Positions 33,502-36,812 of a stretch of 36,812 nucleotides of DNA are shown here, in pieces (position 1 is the first letter of the stretch; the number at the start of each line of letters is the position of its first letter). Origin of the DNA: Burkholderiales bacterium (GTDB lineage: Bacteria; Pseudomonadota; Gammaproteobacteria; Burkholderiales; Casimicrobiaceae); the NCBI GenBank assembly GCA_020853025.1, contig JADYZP010000024.1, forward strand, positions 1 to 36,812, given 5' to 3'. The translations under genes were made by a program, and so were the position numbers. A model generated the notes under the pieces. The model made no database searches. It saw nothing but the letters and a program-made list of their open reading frames with translations, and was not told where the DNA came from.

Positions 33502-34440
33502 ATGTCCCCACAGCACGCGCCACGCCGCCTGACCATCGCGACCCGCGAATCCGCGCTGGCGCTGTGGCAGGCCGAACACGTGCGCGCGCGCCTCGCCGCG
33601 ATGTATCCGGCGACCGCGATTGCGCTGTTGCCGCTGACGACGCATGGCGATCGCATCCTCGATCAGCCGCTGACCGCGATTGGCGGCAAGGGCCTGTTCA
33701 TCAAGGAACTCGAGATGGCGATGGCGGATGGGCGCGCCGAGCTGGCCGTGCACTCGCTCAAAGACGTGCCGATGGACATGCCGCCAGGTTTCACGCTGGC
33801 CGGCATCGCAGCCCGCGAAGATCCGCGCGACGCCTTCGTGTCGAACAAGCACGCGCAATTGCGCGAACTGCCTGCGGACGCGGTGGTCGGCACGTCGAGC
33901 CTGCGCCGCGAAGCGCAATTGCGCGAGCGCTACCCGGAAGTATCCATCGAGCCGCTTCGCGGCAACGTCAATACGCGCCTGCGCAAGCTGGACGAAGGCG
34001 GCTACGACGCGATCATCCTCGCCGCGGCGGGATTGAAGCGGCTGGGTTTCGCCAACCGGATCGCGTCGCTGCTCGAGCCCGATGAAAGCCTGCCGGCGCC
34101 GGGACAGGGCGCGCTCGCGATCGAATGTCGCAGCGACCGGCCGGAACTTATTGCCGCGCTGGCGGTACTTGGCGATCGTGCGACCACGCTTGCCACCGCG
34201 GCGGAGCGCGCGTTCTCGCGCGCCTTGGGCGGCAGTTGCCACACGCCGTTGGGTGGCTACGCCGAGTGGGAGGAAGGCTCGCTGTGGCTGCGCGGACTGC
34301 TCGCGTATCCGGACGGCAGCGACGTGCTGCGCGGAGAGATCGACGCCGAAGTTGCCGACGTCGACGCGGCAGCGCAGCTCGGCCGCGAACTGGCCGACGA
34401 TTTTCTGTCGCGTGGCGCGTCGCGCTTTCTTACGACGTGA
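33502..34440 (+). CDS. hemC: Hydroxymethylbilane synthase (porphobilinogen deaminase)
   Basis: HemC joins four porphobilinogen units to hydroxymethylbilane in haem synthesis. The 312-residue protein has the standard length. Signatures are RLTIATRESALALWQAEHVR, LTAIGGKGLFIKELEMAM, AVHSLKDVPMDMPPGFTLA, VGTSSLRREAQLRERYPEV, RGNVNTRLRKLDEGGYDAII, APGQGALAIECR and GGSCHTPLGGY, where the Cys (about residue 245) carries the dipyrromethane cofactor. The ATG at 33502 fits. hemD follows 13 bases later on the same strand, as in most proteobacteria. Confidence 0.97.
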   Translation: MSPQHAPRRLTIATRESALALWQAEHVRARLAAMYPATAIALLPLTTHGDRILDQPLTAIGGKGLFIKELEMAMADGRAELAVHSLKDVPMDMPPGFTLAGIAAREDPRDAFVSNKHAQLRELPADAVVGTSSLRREAQLRERYPEVSIEPLRGNVNTRLRKLDEGGYDAIILAAAGLKRLGFANRIASLLEPDESLPAPGQGALAIECRSDRPELIAALAVLGDRATTLATAAERAFSRALGGSCHTPLGGYAEWEEGSLWLRGLLAYPDGSDVLRGEIDAEVADVDAAAQLGRELADDFLSRGASRFLTT

Positions 34441-34453
34441 CGCGCACCGCACG

Positions 34454-35269
34454 GTGAACGCGCCGCCGCCGAACACCGCCGTTTCTTCGCGCGGTCCACT
34501 GCACGGCGCCGGCATCATCGTCACGCGGCCGGCGCGGCAGGCGGCCGGGCTCGCCGCGCAATTGTCGACGCTGGGGGCGACGCCGCTGGTATTTCCGGCG
34601 ATCGTGATCCTGCCGCCCACGAACCGCCGGGCACTCGAGCGTGCGCACGCCGCACTCGACCGCTACGACATCGCGATCTTCGTCTCCGCGAACGCGGTCG
34701 AGTATGGCGTTCCACCGGCCGAGCGCTGGCCGGCGCGACTGCAAGCTTTCGCACCCGGTCCCGGCACCGCGTCCGCGCTGGTCGCGGCCGGAGTCGCCGA
34801 CGTCATGATTCCACGGACTTCGTTCGACAGCGAAGGCCTGCTCGCGCTGCCGGCGCTGGCCGATGTCGCGGGCTGCGACGTCGTGATCTTCCGCGGTGAA
34901 GGAGGTCGCGACGTGCTGGGCGAGGGCCTACGCGCCCGCGGTGCCCGCGTTGCCTATGTCGAATGTTATCGGCGCGCAGCACCTGCCTCGGGTGTCGATG
35001 GACTGGTCGAGGCGTTGCGCGAAGGACGCATGCACGCGTTGACGCTGACGTCGAGCGAGGGTGCCGACAACCTGTGGCGAATCCTCGACGCCGACGCGCG
35101 CGCGCTGCTGCAGCAGCTGCCCTCCTTTCTGCCGCATCCGCGCATCGCCGAACACGCGCGTCGACTCGGACTGTCGGCGATCGCCACCGAAGGTTCCGAT
35201 GCGGGCCTCATCGCCGGATTGCTAGAATGGTTTGCCTCGCACCCACCCCGTCCCCACGAAACTCCATGA
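34454..35269 (+). CDS. hemD: Uroporphyrinogen-III synthase
   Basis: HemD closes and inverts ring D of hydroxymethylbilane to give uroporphyrinogen III. The family is poorly conserved, but this 271-residue protein shows the usual landmarks: GIIVTRPARQAAGLAAQLST, the P-x-I-x-I-x-P segment (FPAIVILPP), IFVSANAVEYG, APGPGTASALVAAGV, SFDSEGLLALP, VIFRGEGGRDVLGEGLRARG, VAYVECYRR and a late ALTLTSSEGADNLWRIL. The GTG at 34454 is the best start after hemC. Its stop overlaps the next gene by ATGA. The usual betaproteobacterial followers hemX and hemY are absent. Confidence 0.92.
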   Translation: MNAPPPNTAVSSRGPLHGAGIIVTRPARQAAGLAAQLSTLGATPLVFPAIVILPPTNRRALERAHAALDRYDIAIFVSANAVEYGVPPAERWPARLQAFAPGPGTASALVAAGVADVMIPRTSFDSEGLLALPALADVAGCDVVIFRGEGGRDVLGEGLRARGARVAYVECYRRAAPASGVDGLVEALREGRMHALTLTSSEGADNLWRILDADARALLQQLPSFLPHPRIAEHARRLGLSAIATEGSDAGLIAGLLEWFASHPPRPHETP

Positions 35270-36213
35270 GCCAACCCGACATCGTCATCACTGCGCCGCT
35301 GCCGCCGTTCCTCCGCGATCCGCTGGCCGCAGACTATCGTTGCCACGATTACCATGCGGCTGCCGACAAGCCCGGCCTGCTCGCGGCCGAGGGTGCACGC
35401 ATCCGCGGCCTGGTGCAAGGTGGAGGCACCGCGACGCCGACCGCGCTGCTCGACGCGCTGCCGAAGCTCGAGATCATTTCGGTGTTCGGCGTCGGCTACG
35501 ACGGCGTGCCGGTCGACTATTGCAGGAGCCGGGGCATCAAGGTCAGCAACACCCCGGACGTGCTCACCGACGACGTCGCCGACGTCGCGGTCGGCCTGAT
35601 CATGATGACCGGTCGCGGCTTCGTACGCCTGAACCGTTTCGTGCGCGCCGGTGAATGGGAAAGGCGCGGCCCGGAACTCACCACCAGACTCGCCGGCAAG
35701 CGCGTCGGCATCCTGGGGTTGGGCCGCATCGGCAAGGCGATCGCCACGCGAGTCCGCGCGCTGGGCATGGAGGTCGCCTACACCGGACGCAACCGGCAGG
35801 ACGTCGCGTATCGGTTCGTGCCGGATCTCGTCTCGCTCGCCGCCGAATCCGATTTCCTGGTCGTCGCGAGCCCGGGGGGTGATGCGACGCGCAACATGGT
35901 CGATGCCGGAGTGCTGGCCGCACTTGGCTCGAAGGGAACGCTCATCAACATCGCGCGCGGCTCGATCGTCGACGAGGTGGCGCTGGTAGCGGCGTTACAG
36001 AAAGGAACGATCAACGGCGCCGGGCTCGACGTGTTCGCCGATGAGCCGCATATTCCCGCGGCGATGCTCACCATGGACAACGTCGTGCTGCTGCCGCATG
36101 TCGGCAGCGCAACCCGCGAGACGCGACAGGCGATGGGCGACCTGTGCAAGGCGAACCTCGATGCTTGGTTCACCAAGGGCCACGTATTGACGCTGATCCC
36201 CGAACTCGCCTGA
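35266..36213 (+). CDS. D-2-hydroxyacid dehydrogenase (glyoxylate/hydroxypyruvate reductase-like)
   Basis: A 315-residue NAD(P)-dependent enzyme of the D-isomer-specific 2-hydroxyacid dehydrogenase family. The N-terminal catalytic domain has ISVFGVGYDGVPVDYCRSRG and VSNTPDVLTDDVADVAVGLI. The nucleotide domain has GKRVGILGLGRIGKAIATRV. The catalytic residues are the Arg in LINIARGSIVDE, the Glu in LDVFADEP and the His in VVLLPHVGSATRETR. It resembles glyoxylate/hydroxypyruvate reductases (GhrB or HprA type), but the substrate is not certain. It overlaps hemD by 4 bases (ATGA), so it is probably cotranslated with the haem genes. A TAGAAT at 35223-35228 might give it an extra promoter. Confidence 0.9.
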   Translation: MSQPDIVITAPLPPFLRDPLAADYRCHDYHAAADKPGLLAAEGARIRGLVQGGGTATPTALLDALPKLEIISVFGVGYDGVPVDYCRSRGIKVSNTPDVLTDDVADVAVGLIMMTGRGFVRLNRFVRAGEWERRGPELTTRLAGKRVGILGLGRIGKAIATRVRALGMEVAYTGRNRQDVAYRFVPDLVSLAAESDFLVVASPGGDATRNMVDAGVLAALGSKGTLINIARGSIVDEVALVAALQKGTINGAGLDVFADEPHIPAAMLTMDNVVLLPHVGSATRETRQAMGDLCKANLDAWFTKGHVLTLIPELA

Positions 36214-36228
36214 GTCTGTACCCGGCCT

Positions 36229-36268
36229 GCCCGCCGTCATCTCCGCTTTCGCGGGGATGACGGCGGGC
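36229..36268. terminator. Long hairpin after the hydroxyacid dehydrogenase gene, repeat-like
   Basis: GCCCGCCGTCATC (36229-36241) pairs perfectly with GATGACGGCGGGC (36256-36268), and an inner CCGC-TTTC-GCGG stem extends it. It starts 15 bases after the stop codon. There is no T run, so termination is uncertain. The GTCATC-CCGC-TTTC-GCGGGGATGAC core is related to the 100-bp repeat at 24340-24439. Confidence 0.55.
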
Positions 36269-36287
36269 AACACGTTGCAACGGTGTG

Positions 36288-36465
36288 GCTCGCGACCTCA
36301 AGGGCTCGGGCTCGGCTCGCTCACCGGCCACGATGGCGCACAGCATCTTCAGGCCCGTGTCAGCCGCCACATCCGAGATGACGTTGGCCAGCTGGACGTT
36401 CATCTGCACCAGCGCCTTTTGTGTGTGTTGGACATCGCGTCCCTGGTTGCGCAGAAGCTGCGAAC
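36288..36465 (-). pseudogene. IS110-family transposase remnant
   Basis: On the minus strand about 58 residues match the middle part of IS110-type (DEDD) transposases: SQLLRNQGRDVQHTQKALVQ, then MNVQLANVISDVAADTGLKM and LCAIVAGERAEPEPLRSRA. Neither the N-terminal DEDD catalytic domain nor the C-terminal Ser region is present nearby, and the flanks do not align. This is a decayed fragment with no expected activity. Confidence 0.7.
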
Positions 36466-36511
36466 CGCCATGCCGATTCAACAGTGTCGATGACGTCACC
36501 CAGGACCAGGC

Positions 36512-36649
36512 TCATACGCGGGCAGTAAGCACCTTTGACTGTTCGGTCTTCAGCGGCACCACATCCCACTTTGCCATAGCGAAGGCACCCAATGTTTCTT
36601 CGGCGCGATTTGCGGCAATAGGCCGGTTACTCCGCTCATACCATGTTGG
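36512..36649 (-). other. Degenerate open stretch, about 45 codons
   Basis: On the minus strand the frame W-Y-E-R-S-N-R-P-I-A-A-N, then RAEETLGAFAMAKWDVVPLK and T-E-Q-S-K-V-L-T-A-R-V, ends in a TGA at 36512-36514 and is bounded upstream by a TAG. It looks like the coherent C-terminal end of some protein, but no start codon fits and I do not recognise it. It may be another piece of mobile-element debris beside the IS110 relic. Confidence 0.3.
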
Positions 36650-36662
36650 ATAGGACTACTTC

Positions 36663-36692
36663 TTGACAGGCGCGCAAATACGAGTAGACAAT
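36663..36692 (+). promoter_or_regulatory. Sigma-70 promoter for the gene at the right edge
   Basis: A consensus -35 TTGACA (36663-36668) is followed after 18 bases by GACAAT (36687-36692). This is the best -35 in the window. Transcription would run through an AT-richer leader of about 100 bases to the ATG at 36802. Confidence 0.55.
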
Positions 36693-36801
36693 AGCCGCGG
36701 CCGCCATAGAGATAACGTGTTTCGCGGTGGCGTACGTAGAAATCCGAATCGGATAACGGTCGACGAGCAGGAAGCGTGTGCTATTTCTTGGAGATAGACA
36801 T

Positions 36802-36812
36802 ATGACAATGGA
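36802..36812 (+). CDS. Start of a gene cut by the window edge
   Basis: An ATG at 36802 is preceded by TTGGAGATAGACAT (GGAG 8 bases upstream), and a strong promoter lies about 110 bases before it. Only M-T-M is visible, so the product cannot be named. Confidence 0.45.

Overview
The window looks like a piece of a GC-rich betaproteobacterial chromosome. I infer this from the gene content and order (hemA-prfA-prmC, rph-rdgB-hemW, aceE-aceF-lpdA with a lipoyl domain on the E3 subunit, hemC-hemD), from the pteridine-reductase/MidA-type methyltransferase pair, and from the frequent TAGAAT-type -10 elements. I cannot name the genus.

There are two parts. Positions 1 to about 6980 are a variable region. 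It holds the 3' end of an IS66-type transposase joined by an ATGA overlap to a DruA-like (DUF4338) gene, with an IS66-like right end just after it. Next come an IS256-type transposase remnant, a conserved hypothetical gene, a LysE-type exporter, and a small atypical SDR gene lying between 60-bp sites that look like integron attC sites. The part ends with a broken cyclase/TPR gene, a patatin-like lipoprotein and a cupin-like gene. This region abuts the 3' end of a tRNA-Ala(CGC) gene at 6989-7064, a common arrangement for integrated DNA.

Positions 7177 to 36213 are a dense block of ordinary chromosomal genes: a CPBP-like membrane protein, a DedA-rhodanese fusion, recG, hemA, prfA, prmC, a family 2 glycosyltransferase, an NAD-dependent epimerase, rph, rdgB, hemW, a small basic protein, a pteridine reductase divergent from a MidA-type methyltransferase, the pyruvate dehydrogenase genes aceE-aceF-lpdA followed at 13 bases by maeB, a nickel/cobalt transporter, dusA, a D-erythronate dehydrogenase-like gene, hemC, hemD and a D-2-hydroxyacid dehydrogenase. 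The window ends in an IS110-type remnant and a strong promoter in front of a gene cut by the window edge.

Functional groups: haem synthesis and handling (hemA, hemC, hemD, hemW), translation termination (prfA, prmC), RNA/DNA and nucleotide upkeep (rph, recG, dusA, rdgB), and central carbon flow from malate through pyruvate to acetyl-CoA (maeB with the PDH complex). The most notable observations are the DruA-like gene inside an IS66-type element, the integron-like cassette around the SDR gene, repeat-derived linkers in both lipoyl-bearing PDH subunits, a 35-codon ORF filling the prfA-prmC gap with 4-base overlaps on both sides, and an FNR-type site placed for class II activation of the nickel transporter gene.
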